Part shown: one piece after another, positions 13,466 through 24,231 of the stretch
Numbering within the stretch: position 1 is the first letter of the stretch
How the letters are laid out: every line of letters starts with the position of its first letter
Source: Anagrus nilaparvatae
Lineage: Eukaryota > Arthropoda > Insecta > Hymenoptera > Mymaridae
Reading direction: 5' to 3'
Length of the DNA: 64,000 nucleotides
NCBI GenBank assembly: GCA_022575985.1
Contig: JAKSXM010000007.1
Span: 21,020,501-21,084,500 of the forward strand
Position numbers and translations under genes: made by a program
The notes under the pieces: generated by a model
What the model saw: the letters and a program-made list of their open reading frames with translations, nothing else
The model's database searches: none
Told to the model about the DNA's origin: nothing

Positions 13466-14869
13466 AATTTATAAAAATTTTTGGCATAAAAACTGTATTT
13501 AATTTAATTTTTTTTTTTAAATTACATTTTTTAAAATCATTTTTTTTAATCAATTATGTCATTAAATTATCTCTATACCTATACAAGTTGTATAATTAAT
13601 TAATAATAATGAGAAGGAAAAAAGAATTATATTATAAATATATTACAATATTAATTTATCATAAAATATTATAATAAAATGGTACAGTCTGTTACAGCAT
13701 GATATAGCACAGTCTGATACAAAATGACACTAATTATTAAAGTATACATATAAACTAAAATTTATATAGTAAAATCAAGCAAATAATGTCATTTATTGTA
13801 GTTTCTGTTAATTATACATTTTAAAATAAAATAGTTGTAATTTATTACATTAAATTATATTAATTATATATATAAAGAAAAAAATTTAATTATTTTTTAA
13901 ATATATATAGAATTAGTTTTGGTTTTTAAAATTCATTTTATTTACAAGAATAATTTTAATACGAAATTGTATGCCTTAGCTTTCAATCACGTTTAGAAAC
14001 CGCATACTAAAATATGTATCAATTTCTCTTTTATTTGAAAAGATTCTTGGATTGGAGGTACGATAAACTAGGTATACTTTTATTGTTGCTGCAAGTGACA
14101 GTAAAATATGGAAAATTAAAAGATCAGGTTAACTCTCACCTCAATATTTAAAGATTTGATAGGCCAATTGTGATCAAAAATCCGACATTTTCTAGAAGTA
14201 TTTCTAACAATTCTAACAATACAAAGCAATAAAGGCGCCGTGAAAACCAAACGACCCCCACCGACATAATACATACAGACGACACTCAGAACTATCTGCA
14301 TCTTTAGCCTACTGAAATAAGGCAGACACACTGAAAAAAAAATCCGTTTATCGCAATATTCTGCTATAATATATTATTGCGAAACCTAGTAGGCTACTAG
14401 TCATACTGTATTAAAATTTTTTTTTGCAAATAAAATGAGTTTTGAAAACTATACAAGCATCTCAATGAACTAACTGCTTATAGAATAAGTTTAGAGGAAA
14501 CGGAAACTATATCTGTCCTTGTTTAACGCGTATTCTAAGATAGATTTTTCTCAATTTTTTTTTGATCATCTTCCGAATTTCCAAATTCAGAATAAAAAAT
14601 TAGTTTAAATTATGAGTATAAAAATCATTAACAACAAATAAAAAAAAATAATGTTAGGTACACTAGTGTTAGGTACACTCTGTTTCCAAGTGATCAGCCA
14701 TCTAAGTACTGACTGTGCTCAACTTTGCTTAAATGTCCTGGAACATGTTCACTCATAACAGTAATAAATCCAAAAACCGCAATTACAATAAATCCCGAAA
14801 TATAAATTATCCCAAGTCCAAAAACATAAAGTATTCTAAATTCTTGTTGTTAACAGGGCCTATTTAGGC
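13466..14869. other. Noncoding stretch
   Basis: No gene is seen. A less A+T-rich patch at about 14200-14400 carries a CACACTGAAAAAAAAATCCG motif (14325-14345) resembling small-element ends. A 10-bp tandem duplication containing TTAGGTACAC sits at about 14653-14680. Confidence 0.55.
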
Positions 14870-15025
14870 CCTGACTCCCATTTCAAATTATTCTAAGTCT
14901 CTAAATCGAAAATATTCCATTTACCCCCCCCCCCCCCCTAAAAACGTCACGTTTTCACCCCCCCCCCCCTGCCGAGCCAAACTTTTTCAAATACCCCATC
15001 CAATGAACATGTTCCATGTTAAAAT
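14870..15025. repeat. CTAAATCGAA-type repeat with long poly-C tracts
   Basis: Same family and order as 13315-13465: CAAATTATTCTAAGTCTCTAAATCG, ATTCCATTTACCCC, poly-C runs of about 14 (near 14925) and 10 (near 14960), and a terminal GAACATGTTCCATGTTAAAAT. It ends about 20 bp before the large palindrome at 15041. Confidence 0.8.
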
Positions 15026-15239
15026 ACAAAAAGTATTACAATACCCGCGCACTTTTGAACTGTGCCGGCCAAGTATGGGCCGAAGTTCGGGCGACGTTCG
15101 GCAAAACGCACTGCCGACGTGTGGCGCACGTATAGCATACGTCCTTTGGTACACATCTCAGCGACGTATGGCACATACTTCGGCCCACGTATGGCAGAAG
15201 ATTTTTATTTTTTTTTTAGTAAAAAAAAAAAAAAATTTA

Positions 15240-15312
15240 CTTGGTTCAGGAATTGAACCAGGGACCCTCATTAAAATTTTAAGAGGGTCGAGGATTATAC
15301 GAGCGCGGCCAA
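15240..15312 (-). repeat. tRNA-like (possible SINE-derived) segment, left arm
   Basis: On the minus strand it reads GGCCGCGCTCGTATAATCC, then a hairpin-forming GACCCTCT/AGAGGGTC region, then GGTTCAATTCC, which resembles an RNA polymerase III B box. It lacks a proper acceptor stem and a 5-bp T stem, so it is not a functional tRNA. The mirror copy lies at 16255-16327 on the plus strand. Confidence 0.35.
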
Positions 15313-16254
15313 CACTTGTATTTGAAAGTTATTGCATAAATGACTGTAAAATGTTGTATCTTATTGTATTTAAATTAAATTGATATCAGATTTTTCAAGT
15401 TCATTTAGAAAGTACTTCGTACAGAAAATGATTGTTTTTCACAACTGGAATATTTTCCAGTTTTTCCAAGATGGCGAAGTATATATTAAAATACTGATCT
15501 AAGATCCGTAAAATAAGGGCAGGCGCAACGATATAAAATTTAGTTTAAAAATTTTTTTGGTTTTTCCAATATGTTGGACCATAAAATTTATTTAAAAACT
15601 TCAATAAATTATAAATATTTTTTTCAAATTAATTCGAATGTGCATAGATAAAAAAAGATAGAGTATTAAGAGATTAAATCTAGAGGTGGGCGTGTAGCAT
15701 AATTAGGATTAAGTGTCTCGCGACAAATCTTTTTGTTTAGAGGCCCAATTTAAATTAAGTCAGATAAATATTCAAATTAGGATATTATAAGAAAACAAGT
15801 ACAATACAATTTTAAATCGGACCTCGAAACAAAAAAATCTGTAGCGAGATATTTAATCCTAATTATGTTATATACCCGCTACTTAATACGCTCTCTTTTA
15901 TTACCCTTCTTAAAATAATGTATCAATTATCGAATTAATTTGAAAAAAATATTTTTAATTTATAGAAGTTTTTAAATAAATTTTATGATCCACCATATTG
16001 GAAAAACCAAAAAAAATTTTCAAATTAAATTTTATATCGTTGCGCCTGCCCTTATTTTACGGATCTTAGATCAGTATTTTAATATATACTTCGCTATCTT
16101 GGAAAAACTGGAAAATATTCCAGTTGTGAAAAACAATCATTTTCTGTACGAAGTACTTTCTAAATGAACTTGAAAAATCTGATATCAATTTAATTTAAAT
16201 ACAATGAGATACAACATTTTACAGTCATTTATGCAATAACTTTCAAATACGAGG

Positions 16255-16327
16255 GTTGGCCGCGCTCGTATAATCCTCGACCCTTTTAAAATTTTAAAGA
16301 GGGTCCCTGGTTCAATTCCTGAACCAA
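16255..16327 (+). repeat. tRNA-like (possible SINE-derived) segment, right arm
   Basis: Mirror copy of 15240-15312. The order GGCCGCGCTCG, GACCC hairpin, GGTTCAATTCC (B-box-like) is the same. It is likely a relic carried in the arms rather than a gene. Confidence 0.35.
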
Positions 16328-16610
16328 GTAATTTTTTTTTTTTTTTTATAAAAAAAAAATAAAAATCTTCTGCCATACGTGGGCCGAAGTATGTGCCATA
16401 CGTCGCTGAGATGTGTACCAAAGGACGTATGCTATACGTGCGCCACACGTCGGCAGAGCGTTTTGCCGAACGTCGCCCGAACTTCGGCCCATACTTGGCC
16501 GGCACAGTTCAAAAGTGCGCGGGTAATTGAAAAATAATTCATTAAACAACAGGTGGGTTCAAAGTGAAATGAACATTAGACGATAATGTATGCTTAGTGA
16601 CGTAATTTTT

Positions 16611-16808
16611 TTTACATATCTAGGGCAAAAAAAGCCTATTTTCTCCCCTAGGGAGACGGCTTTTTTGCCCATTATATGTAAAACTATTTTTTAGAACACG
16701 GAAAAAAATATGGGATTCGACTTTTGCATGCTGTCTGCACTCGCTCGTGCATACAACTGCATGCAAAGCCAAAATCAATATTTTATCCCTTGTTTAATAA
16801 ATAGCTAT
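16611..16808. repeat. Dispersed repeat, copy 2 (first copy at 10585-10770)
   Basis: Collinear with 10585-10770. Here the short hairpin is more complete: GGGCAAAAAAAGCC pairs with GGCTTTTTTGCCC around a CTCCCCTAGGGAG centre. It lies 86 bp beyond the right arm of the large palindrome. Confidence 0.75.
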
Positions 16809-17154
16809 TATTAATTCCAAGGGAGATTACAGATTTTAGAAGATGTATAAAATAAAATTGTTTTACAAAACAAAAAATATATTATCAAATACCTTTTAGA
16901 ATCACATGCAAGTTAGGAAACGTAATAATTGTACTATTCCTGGACTAGTATTATTTTATTTTCAATAAAAATATAATTAGAAAATAAAAAATTTGCATTA
17001 ATACATTGATGTTTACGTTATTTTATCATTGTATTTTTACAATAGGTGCACAATTAGGCATATTAATCAGTAAATTCTTGCGGTTGACGATGATTCGTTA
17101 GAGGTTCACAAAAGTATGAAAATAGTAAATTTTGTGAACGTGCTGTGGTAAGCC

Positions 17155-17335
17155 ACCCTGCGCATTACACGGGAAAAAAATCTGGTGGCCGCAAATTTAA
17201 TTTTTTTTTTTTACTAAATGGTTGTAAATGATATAAAACTTTTAAAAAATTTGAAACAATTTTTTTTTTTTTAATTTCTACTATGCCACAGTGCTCGCAA
17301 TTTAAATGAGTAATATAATAGTCACTTTTTTAAAA
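17155..17335. repeat. Dispersed repeat related to 55650-55800
   Basis: CTATGCCACAGTGCTCGCAA plus TTTAAATGAGTAA at about 17280-17315 matches CATGCCACGATGTGTCGCG plus TTTTAAGTGAGTAA at about 55705-55737. A CTGGTGGCCGCAAATTT segment corresponds to the GCCACAACCGGAATTTTT motif seen at other element ends. It is noncoding. Confidence 0.5.
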
Positions 17336-18920
17336 TTTTTCTTACAGACCAAGCGGGCTAAAAGACTTGGGTAAAATTGGAATAACCATCTGACTAAAAG
17401 TTTTCTACTAGAGTTTTCTAACATTATACTAGTTTAAACTTTGACATATATGTTAATTTTAAGTTCTTCGTCTGCTAAATGCCCTAGATAAGGACCAAAA
17501 ACTAAAAAAATTGACGTTACATCCATGTGACGTCTCATAATCGTATGACTTAAGAATTTTACGCTGTGTTTGTTTTTGAAAGCAAGTAGTCAGAAAAATA
17601 TCAGAAGAAGCAAACGCTGAGTGGGGTAGTAAGACCAAAATAACTCACGCTCATGGGTGTGAAGTCTCCGAAATGTCTGCAGACATGGCTAAATAATTTT
17701 TCGCTAAATTTTTTTTAAAAATAAGTATAAAGGTCAGACTTTTTCGTGGCTGGAAAATTAAATTATGACAAAAAAATAATCAATTTTCAGGGGAAAATTG
17801 GTCTTAACTTAATTTTCGAGCCCCGGCTGTGTTTGGCTTCAGTAAATGTTTTTATTTTACAGCCAAAGATATGACGTTCTTCCTAAATTTGAAGTGGTTA
17901 GGAGATGTTACAACTATGAGAAGTATGTGATTTTTGCCTTATCACCCCATCCATTGCTGACTACGTCCGTCCTTATCTGATTAGATAATTTTAAAAACAA
18001 GTGTAGCATAAATTGTTTTAGTCACATTGATGCAACGTTTATTTTTTTTAATTTGACCCTACAATTAATATGCATGCTTAGTCTCAACTAGTGTTATGTA
18101 GAAACCACTTAGTTAGTCGGTTAGTAGACATCACTCAAAATCAATCAGTTCGTGTGGACTATTATGTTTTAAACCATGTGCAATCATTCACATGAAAAAA
18201 AATTCTGGCAGCGGCAACCGGAATTTTTGTGAAAAAGACAAATTCTTGAAAAAGAATAATTTTTTCAGCGTAGCGTTAAAGTAAAACTTGAAATAATATA
18301 GGAGCTTTTTTTATTACATAACCTTCAAAAATTTTTTATAATGTGCAAAAATATAGCAACATCTAAATTACTTAGATTTCTGACCATTGCGTGCTCCCAA
18401 ATCAGCGAATTATTCATATCAAAAGGTTGAAATATTGAAATAAATAATTATGTATATGTCATTAAAAAAAATAATTCATAGATTTCAAACAGTTTTTAAA
18501 AAATGCTTAAAAACTTAAAAATTAATAGAAAAAGTTCAAAAATATTCTTTGCAACAAATCAATTTTAAAATTGTCTACTTATTTTACAACCTGCAAATAA
18601 CAATTATTATTAATTATAATATAATGAATCAAAATTTGAAATATAAATATTACATTTACCTAAACAATAAAGAAAAAATAAAAGATTTCACCCATAAAAA
18701 TAAACAATTGTGTTTGAATGCATGGAATATGGATTTTCACTTAAAATAAATTTTTATAGATGCAATAAATTTTTTTATGATTTCATTTTAATTAAAAATT
18801 AAGTTCTCTTTTATAAAATAAAATTTTAAATATTGAAATTTTGTATTTTGATTTACTCAAAGTCTCTACCACGATCAATATGACATAAGGTTCAATTCAC
18901 CATTTTTTTTTTATTTATAA
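17336..18920. other. Noncoding stretch
   Basis: No gene is seen. CTGGCAGCGGCAACCGGAATTT near 18206 is another copy of the GCCACAACCGGAA-type terminal motif. Base composition at 17340-17960 is slightly more balanced than average, but no exon can be supported. Confidence 0.55.
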
Positions 18921-18923
18921 GCT

Positions 18924-19020
18924 TATATATATATATATATATGTATGTCTGTGCGCGCGCGCGTTATATATGTGATAAAGCACACACATAGTTAAAGGCT
19001 TATATATATATATATATATA
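18924..19020. repeat. (TA)n and (GC)n microsatellite cluster
   Basis: Two TA-repeat tracts (about 18924-18941 and 19002-19020), each preceded by GCTTATATA, flank a GTGCGCGCGCGCG tract at about 18952-18963. The repeated GGCTTATATATA word suggests a small local duplication. Confidence 0.85.
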
Positions 19021-20289
19021 CCTCTCATAGTGGTTTATCTTCTCTCTTTCGTCTTCTCTCGCAAGCTCAATCATATTCGTGAGTATTTAAATCCCCTCAA
19101 TCTTTATTCCTCTTCTTTTTTTGTATTCTTATACAGCATTCTTCATTTTTGTGTCATTTTATCTTTTATACTCTTTTGCCCAGTCTTACCTATATCTAAC
19201 TATTATTTGGCTCGAAAAATTCTCTTCACTACTACTTTTCTTTTTTATAACCAATCTTTTCTTTATTTCTATATTTTTCATCATTTTTTTTTTATAAGCT
19301 CTTTTTTTAATTTTTTTTTTTCTTACAAGAATCTTTTTTAATTGTTTTTATGGGTTGAAGAATAATTTTTTTTTAGACATGCATGAATGGGTTTTATAAT
19401 TAATTTTTTTTTTTAGAGTAAATAAATCTCTATTTTTTTTTTTTTTTTTTGAATTTTAAATAGTTTTGTATTTTGTTTCATTAAATATTTGATATACATA
19501 AAATAGCATATATAATAAATATAACAATTGTAATTATAACATAAATTTATAAATACACTCTATTTATGAAAGTAAAGAAAAGGAAGTTTGAATTAGTAAA
19601 ACAAAATTAATGAAACAAAGTTGGAGGTCCCCACCAAAAAAGGCTCCCTGAAATTAATAAAAATATTTTTTTAGTAAAAAAATATATATATTTAACACTA
19701 ATCTTAAATCTACGTTGACCTACGATTAAGGAAATAGTATTTAAAAAAAATATGTACCACTAGCCTCACATCCACCTAACATAAGGAAGTAGTGTATAAG
19801 AAATAAATATACCTCAAAACCTACAAATTGGTACATATTTAAAAAAGATTTAAGAATGAAAAAGGAGATGCTATGAATCATTTTACGAGTCATTTGTTTA
19901 ATTTTAAATGTAAAATTTATTAATGCGTAAATTTTATGAAAAAATAAATTAAAATTTTATTTAAAAAAAATAAATTTTTTTAATTTTCCGTCACCTTAAG
20001 TAGACCCCCACCATATTTCCGCCTAGAATCCTCCACCAGTTTTAGTTCGGCACTGGAGTAGCGTCACAGTAACAGCAATCAGCATGTAGCAATTATTAAA
20101 TAAATATTTTGGCAGTAACTAGTGGTTTTTACCAAATAATTTGTATAAGATAAAATTTATCACAGTCAATTCACAACTAAGTAAAGCAATAATGAAACAA
20201 AGGAGTAGTAATTAGTAACATTAATCCATTTCAGTCCTGATAAATATAATACTCTTGTTTAACATATTTAAAAGACCGAATCACCATAT
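19021..20289. other. A+T-rich noncoding stretch
   Basis: No gene is seen. A pyrimidine-rich strand (CT and T runs) covers 19030-19450 and generates an open frame of Phe/Leu/Ser residues that is not a credible protein. TAAGGAAATAGTATTTAAAAAA (19727) and TAAGGAAGTAGTGTATAAGAAA (19781) mark two diverged short direct repeats. Confidence 0.6.
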
Positions 20290-20935
20290 GTATGATTGGA
20301 GTTTTTTAGGTACTTAAATAGAACTGTTTTTAAAGAATTGAAAAGTACAGACACTCCTTCCCTTACAGAAACTCCGGGTAAATTTAGTCTGTCTAGTTGG
20401 TCCACGAAATGATTGGTATCTAAATAGTTATATGGCTTTTGTCTTATCTGGGTTCAGTCTCAAAAATACCTTTTGATCCTAAATGTTGATGTTGTGATCC
20501 TAAATCATCTGTGTACAGTAAATAAAAAATGTATGTATCAAGATGTTTTTTACACGGAGAAAAATAACTGTTAAAAATAACCAAAATTGCTGGTTATGTT
20601 TACATTATAAAGTTTTGTTATTTTCTGTTCAAATATTTTGTAAATATAACCATGTTTATAGTTAGAATTACAATATTCTGACTTCATATTTGTAAAATTT
20701 ACAAATTTTTTTTGTAATTAAAACTAACCCCGTTTTACTAAAATTAACCTTGTAAAATATACAAAATATTTTTCTCCGTGTAACGTTATTTATATAAAGG
20801 CAGAACAAGAGGGGACCTAGTACATACCCCTGTGAAACACCAGGGTTAACTCCAAGTGGCTCAGAATAAGCTGTTTTTGTAGTGAATTGGAGATATGATT
20901 TGATCCACAGCAAGGCATTTTTTGAAAATCTCATA
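20290..20935 (-). pseudogene. LINE (non-LTR) reverse transcriptase relic
   Basis: A fragment of a non-LTR retrotransposon reverse transcriptase, the enzyme that copies LINE RNA into DNA at the target site. Block 1 (20934-20783, minus) encodes NALLWIKSYL followed by GVSQGYVLGPLLFCLYINN, matching the PQGSVLGPLLFxLYIND core of Jockey/CR1-type enzymes. Block 2 (20550 down to about 20290) encodes LLYTDDL, the catalytic Y-x-D-D box with Thr for the usual Ala, and in another frame LNPDKTKAI, matching the family's LNxxKTxxI motif. A TA-flanked MITE (20553-20780) separates the blocks. Removing it together with one TA leaves both blocks in the same frame. Stop codons and at least two frameshifts follow. 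It lacks endonuclease, upstream fingers and 3' end, so it is dead. Confidence 0.85.
20553..20780. mobile_element. TA-flanked MITE inside the LINE relic
   Basis: It has terminal inverted repeats CACGGAGAAAAAT at 20553 and ATTTTTCTCCGTG ending at 20780, each bordered by TA (20551-20552 and 20781-20782). That is the target-site pattern of Tc1/mariner-type transposons. It is 228 bp long, has no coding capacity, and would need transposase from elsewhere. It interrupts the reverse transcriptase between the LYINN and YTDD motifs, so it is younger than the LINE copy. Confidence 0.85.
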
Positions 20936-20952
20936 GATTAAATATTGTTTAA

Positions 20953-21477
20953 GGAGGTTTATCCGTGGTTTACTACATTTTTGCAGGAATTACGATTACC
21001 GACATAAATTTTTTTTTTTAAGTTCATTTTGGAAGCTACTAATTGAAAAGAAACTATAAAAAACCATTAATAATCCAAGAATATTACCAAAAAAAGTCTC
21101 ATAGTATTATAGAATTTAAAAAAACGTCACTAAAATAATGAGCTTTTTGGTTATGTTACGTGTTTTTTATTAATTTTACGAAAATAAAGTCGATAAAGTA
21201 TGTAAAACTAATTGGGAATGTAAACTTTAAGTAATTATTTATCAGATTTATTAAGATTCATCGATCTGTGTCATTAGCACCCTACTTTTTATAAAGCCGA
21301 AACAAATTTTCCCATAAGCGCAATGTTAAAATACGACTTTTATTTTATGAATAAAAAATTAATTAAGTCGGTGACATAGGTAAAAATAAGTCGATTTTAG
21401 TTCAGAAATGTTTAAATTTTAATACTATTCACGTTTTATTACATTCTGTCATTATTTTTTTTAACGGATAAACCTCC
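20953..21477. mobile_element. TTAA-flanked MITE (525 bp)
   Basis: Terminal inverted repeats GGAGGTTTATCCGT (from 20953) and ACGGATAAACCTCC (to 21477) are bordered on both sides by TTAA (20949-20952, 21478-21481). TTAA duplication is known for piggyBac and Kolobok transposons; a GG start fits Kolobok better. A TA duplication with an AGGAGG end would also fit. The interior is noncoding. It sits directly upstream of the LINE relic in LINE orientation. Confidence 0.85.
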
Positions 21478-21504
21478 TTAAGTTTACTTTCTATAGAAAT
21501 TAAA

Positions 21505-21690
21505 GGCCAAATTCGAGCTTCACTCTTAAATTAGTAAAAACTAACTACAAAAAGGGGTTATTTTTTATTTATTAGCACTTTAAATGTTCAGAAATGATTC
21601 TTATAGGTTTTAAAAAATACTCCTTCTTTTTTTTTTTTGGGGGGGGGGGTAGTTTTTTCTAATTTAAGGGCGAAGCTCCAATTTTTTAAA
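21505..21690. repeat. Short inverted repeat with G run
   Basis: TTCGAGCTTCACTCTTAAATTAGT (about 21514) is mirrored by CTAATTTAAGGGCGAAGCT (about 21659-21678), with a run of 10 G at about 21641-21650 in between. The arms resemble the CTTCACCCTTAAATT segment of the repeat at 44395-44800. Confidence 0.6.
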
Positions 21691-23282
21691 AAAATCTCTT
21701 GATCAGTGAGGCAAAAAATCCTATAGGAGACCAAAACTGGTGGTTGTCAGTAACAATACAACCCTCTCTCTTTGTTTAATAATGACTGATGTGTATTTTA
21801 TAAAACACAAAATATGCTTTAATTAATAAAATTATGAATAAAGTGTAAAAAATTTTTTATGTTTCTTTTTTTACAAATAATGAATCTTTCTTCTTAATTA
21901 AACTATTATAAATTATATTATTATCTCTTCTTTTACGTTTTATTCTTTATATGTATTTGTATAAGAAATAAATTATGTCAAGTCAATGATACTGTAGGTT
22001 AAAATTTGTGTCAATTGATGTACATATCTAGGTATAAAAAATAAAAATTATTAATTGCTTAAAATACATATATAGATATATATATGTATTTTATACATAT
22101 ATATGGGTAGTTCCAATACATTTCGTACAGATTGGGGTGCACTCATGTCACCGATTGAGCTCAAATTTTAGGGTATAGTTTGGGGTAATAAAGAAGTCAC
22201 CCAGCCAAAATTTTAGCCCTCTAGCTCGTCATGGGACTGAAATATGACCGTTTAAATGTCTAGCCTGATTTTGTCGATTTTTAAAATTACGCAATTACTT
22301 TGAGTTCACTCCAAATTTCATTTTATTGGTCCGATTTTAACCGAAGAAAAAATTATATATATTATATATATTATGCATGTTAGCCTGGCAGTTATTTTAA
22401 AAAGTTGCTGAATTTTTTAATACTAGTGGAAATTTAGTGCTATTTATCAATATTTTAAAGATTAATCACTCATAAGTATGTTACCAAGCACTTAAAAATT
22501 TGCTCCAAAACAACATGTGTAGTTTAGTGGCAATATTTAGGAGAGATTTATTTTTTAATTCTTATTTTTTTGTTTAATGGCAACTAATTTTACCGGATGC
22601 TGGAAAATCTAAGCAACTTATTAAAATAACTGCTTGGCTAATATATATGTTAGTCTGGTAGTTAAAAATGAGTTTACTTAAGCTTCAATAATCAAGAAAA
22701 GTTAGTTACTTTTTAGCGAAAACTCAGATTCTTATAATTTAATAATTTTGAAATTGATCACCTTCTTGCCACTGCTTGTTTTTGTGAAAACGAAAGTTTT
22801 TCTTATGTGATCAAATTTTATCACACTTATTTTTTTAGCGTTCACTTTGTATCAGCCTATACAGTTCACGTGTACTTCATATATTACTGTTTCTGAGGGG
22901 GATATGTTTGTCCAATTTAAAGAATAGGGGGGGGGGGGTGGTGGTGCAACGGTGAAATGTCTTTGAATAATTAGAAACTTAGTATAACAACTACTAAAGG
23001 TAATATTTACGTATCTGGCTACTAAACTGCTAATTAATGTTATCATTAAACGCAGAATTTATTTATATTGTAGTAAACATGTTCCGTGCATTTCGATTAG
23101 ATTATTAGTTTGTTATAAAAAATCCAGCAGCAGTGAAAGTTCTCAAATTTGTATTATATTATTTCAAAAAAAAATTTCAAATTTCACGTTTTGCTCGAAA
23201 TTTAATTAGATAAATGCAAATATATTAGCGAGTTACTTTTAGGGTACGTCCCCTGTGAGAGTTTTGATCGACATTAATAGAC
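21691..23282. other. Noncoding stretch
   Basis: No gene is seen. A more balanced segment at about 22108-22345 follows a TATA-rich tract and may be an unrecognised repeat. A run of 12 G followed by TGGTGGTG lies at 22927-22946. Confidence 0.55.
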
Positions 23283-23290
23283 ATTGATGT

Positions 23291-23938
23291 TAGGAGTGTG
23301 CGGTTACCCGACCCGAAGCTTCGGGCGGTCTTGGATTTTTTCGGGTCGGGTCGGGTCGGTCTTCGGTTATACCCGAAAAGCTTCAGGGGTTTGAAGGTAT
23401 AGTTTTTAGGTGAGAAATTTCCCTGGCATTACGATTCTATCATACTTTTTGCGAAAAATTGAAAATGAGAATAAAAGGGTCAAAAAATGACTTGCTGAAA
23501 TAAAGGATAATTTTTATTAACTTTAAGTTATTGTTAATTTTTTTATGTAAATTAAATAAATAAATAAATAAATTTGCATTTTTTTAAACATTTTATATGC
23601 TATGTTTTTAATAATAAAAAATAATGAAACCTATTCCCAAATTAATCGTTCGGTAAACTCCTCCTCCACTTGCCAACCCGCGTCAGTTTTTGGACTTCAC
23701 TTAGAAATTATTATAAGAAGAACGAACGTGACTTTACATCGGGAGAGGTCTCAAAATATTTATAATAATAAAATACACCTAAAAAAATTTTTTAGACAGG
23801 TTTGAACGCATTTCAACGATAAAAATTCAAAAAAACGCATTTTCGGGTATAACCGAAGACCGACCTGACCCGACCCGAAAAAAATAAAATCGGTCTTTCG
23901 GGCGGGTACTCGAAAATTCGTTTTTTTGAACACCCCTA
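23291..23938. mobile_element. hAT-like MITE, 648 bp, with CGGGT iterations
   Basis: The ends are TAGGAGTGTGCGG (23291) and its partner CACCCCTA (ending 23938). The flanking 8-bp duplications are ATTGATGT (23283-23290) and ATTGATTT (23939-23946), 7 of 8 identical. An 8-bp duplication and a TAGRGGTGT-like end are typical of hAT transposons. The sub-terminal regions contain CGGGTCGGGTCGGGTCGG (left) and its complement (right), forming a strong inverted repeat with CTTCGGTTATACCCG. A 67-codon frame inside has no motif. Confidence 0.9.
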
Positions 23939-24022
23939 ATTGATTTGAATAGGCATATTTATATTAGCATTCAGTAATCAGTTATTAGCTCTAATTTTTG
24001 TCAATTTTATTTATACTAATAT

Positions 24023-24223
24023 TAGATGTGTACTGTTACCCAAAAGTCTGGTCGGGTACCAAAATTTTAAATTTTTTTTATGCATGAAACTACCCGAAAA
24101 AGGTCTGCAGTTGCAGTTTTGAATCGAAAGCTACCTTGGCTATTTGAAATTCAACCCAACTTGAATCAAAAAATTCGATATTTCTGGTACCCTACCCTAC
24201 TTTCGGGTAACCTCGTACCTCTA
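24023..24223. mobile_element. hAT-like MITE, 201 bp
   Basis: The ends are TAGATGTGTACTGTTACCC and GGGTAACCTCGTACCTCTA, flanked by ACTAATAT (24015-24022) and ACTTATAT (24224-24231), 7 of 8 identical. The interior (CTGCAGTTGCAGTTTTGAA, AAAGCTACCTTGGCTA) is clearly homologous to the copy at 33882-34110. Noncoding. Confidence 0.9.
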
Positions 24224-24231
24224 ACTTATAT

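Larger units (their letters stand above)
15041..16525. repeat. 1.5-kb palindrome with C+G-rich outer arms
   Basis: The left arm (15041 to about 15757) and right arm (about 15807-16525) are reverse complements over about 715 bp with low divergence, leaving a spacer near 50 bp. The outermost 160 bp of each arm is rich in CpG and C+G, unlike all surrounding DNA, and contains iterated ACGTATGGC-like and TTCGGGCGACG-like words. Next inward come an A/T run, a tRNA-like GGTTCAATTCCTGAACC segment, and a TTTTCCAAGATGGCG segment related to the 40-kb foldback. Reading frames of up to 126 codons (15003-15383, 15062-15256, and their mirror copies 16185-16549) exist only because the arms mirror each other. 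It is probably a composite foldback element. Confidence 0.92.

Noticed and set aside
15240..16327. tRNA genes in the palindrome arms
   Set aside because: A B-box-like GGTTCAATTCC is present, but the acceptor stem and a normal T stem are missing; kept only as a tRNA-like relic.
15003..16549. Frames of 64-126 codons that appear in near-identical form on both strands (15003-15383 and 16185-16549)
   Set aside because: They are mirror images produced by the palindrome arms; the two overlapping frames in each arm use the same iterated C+G-rich words and show no known domain.
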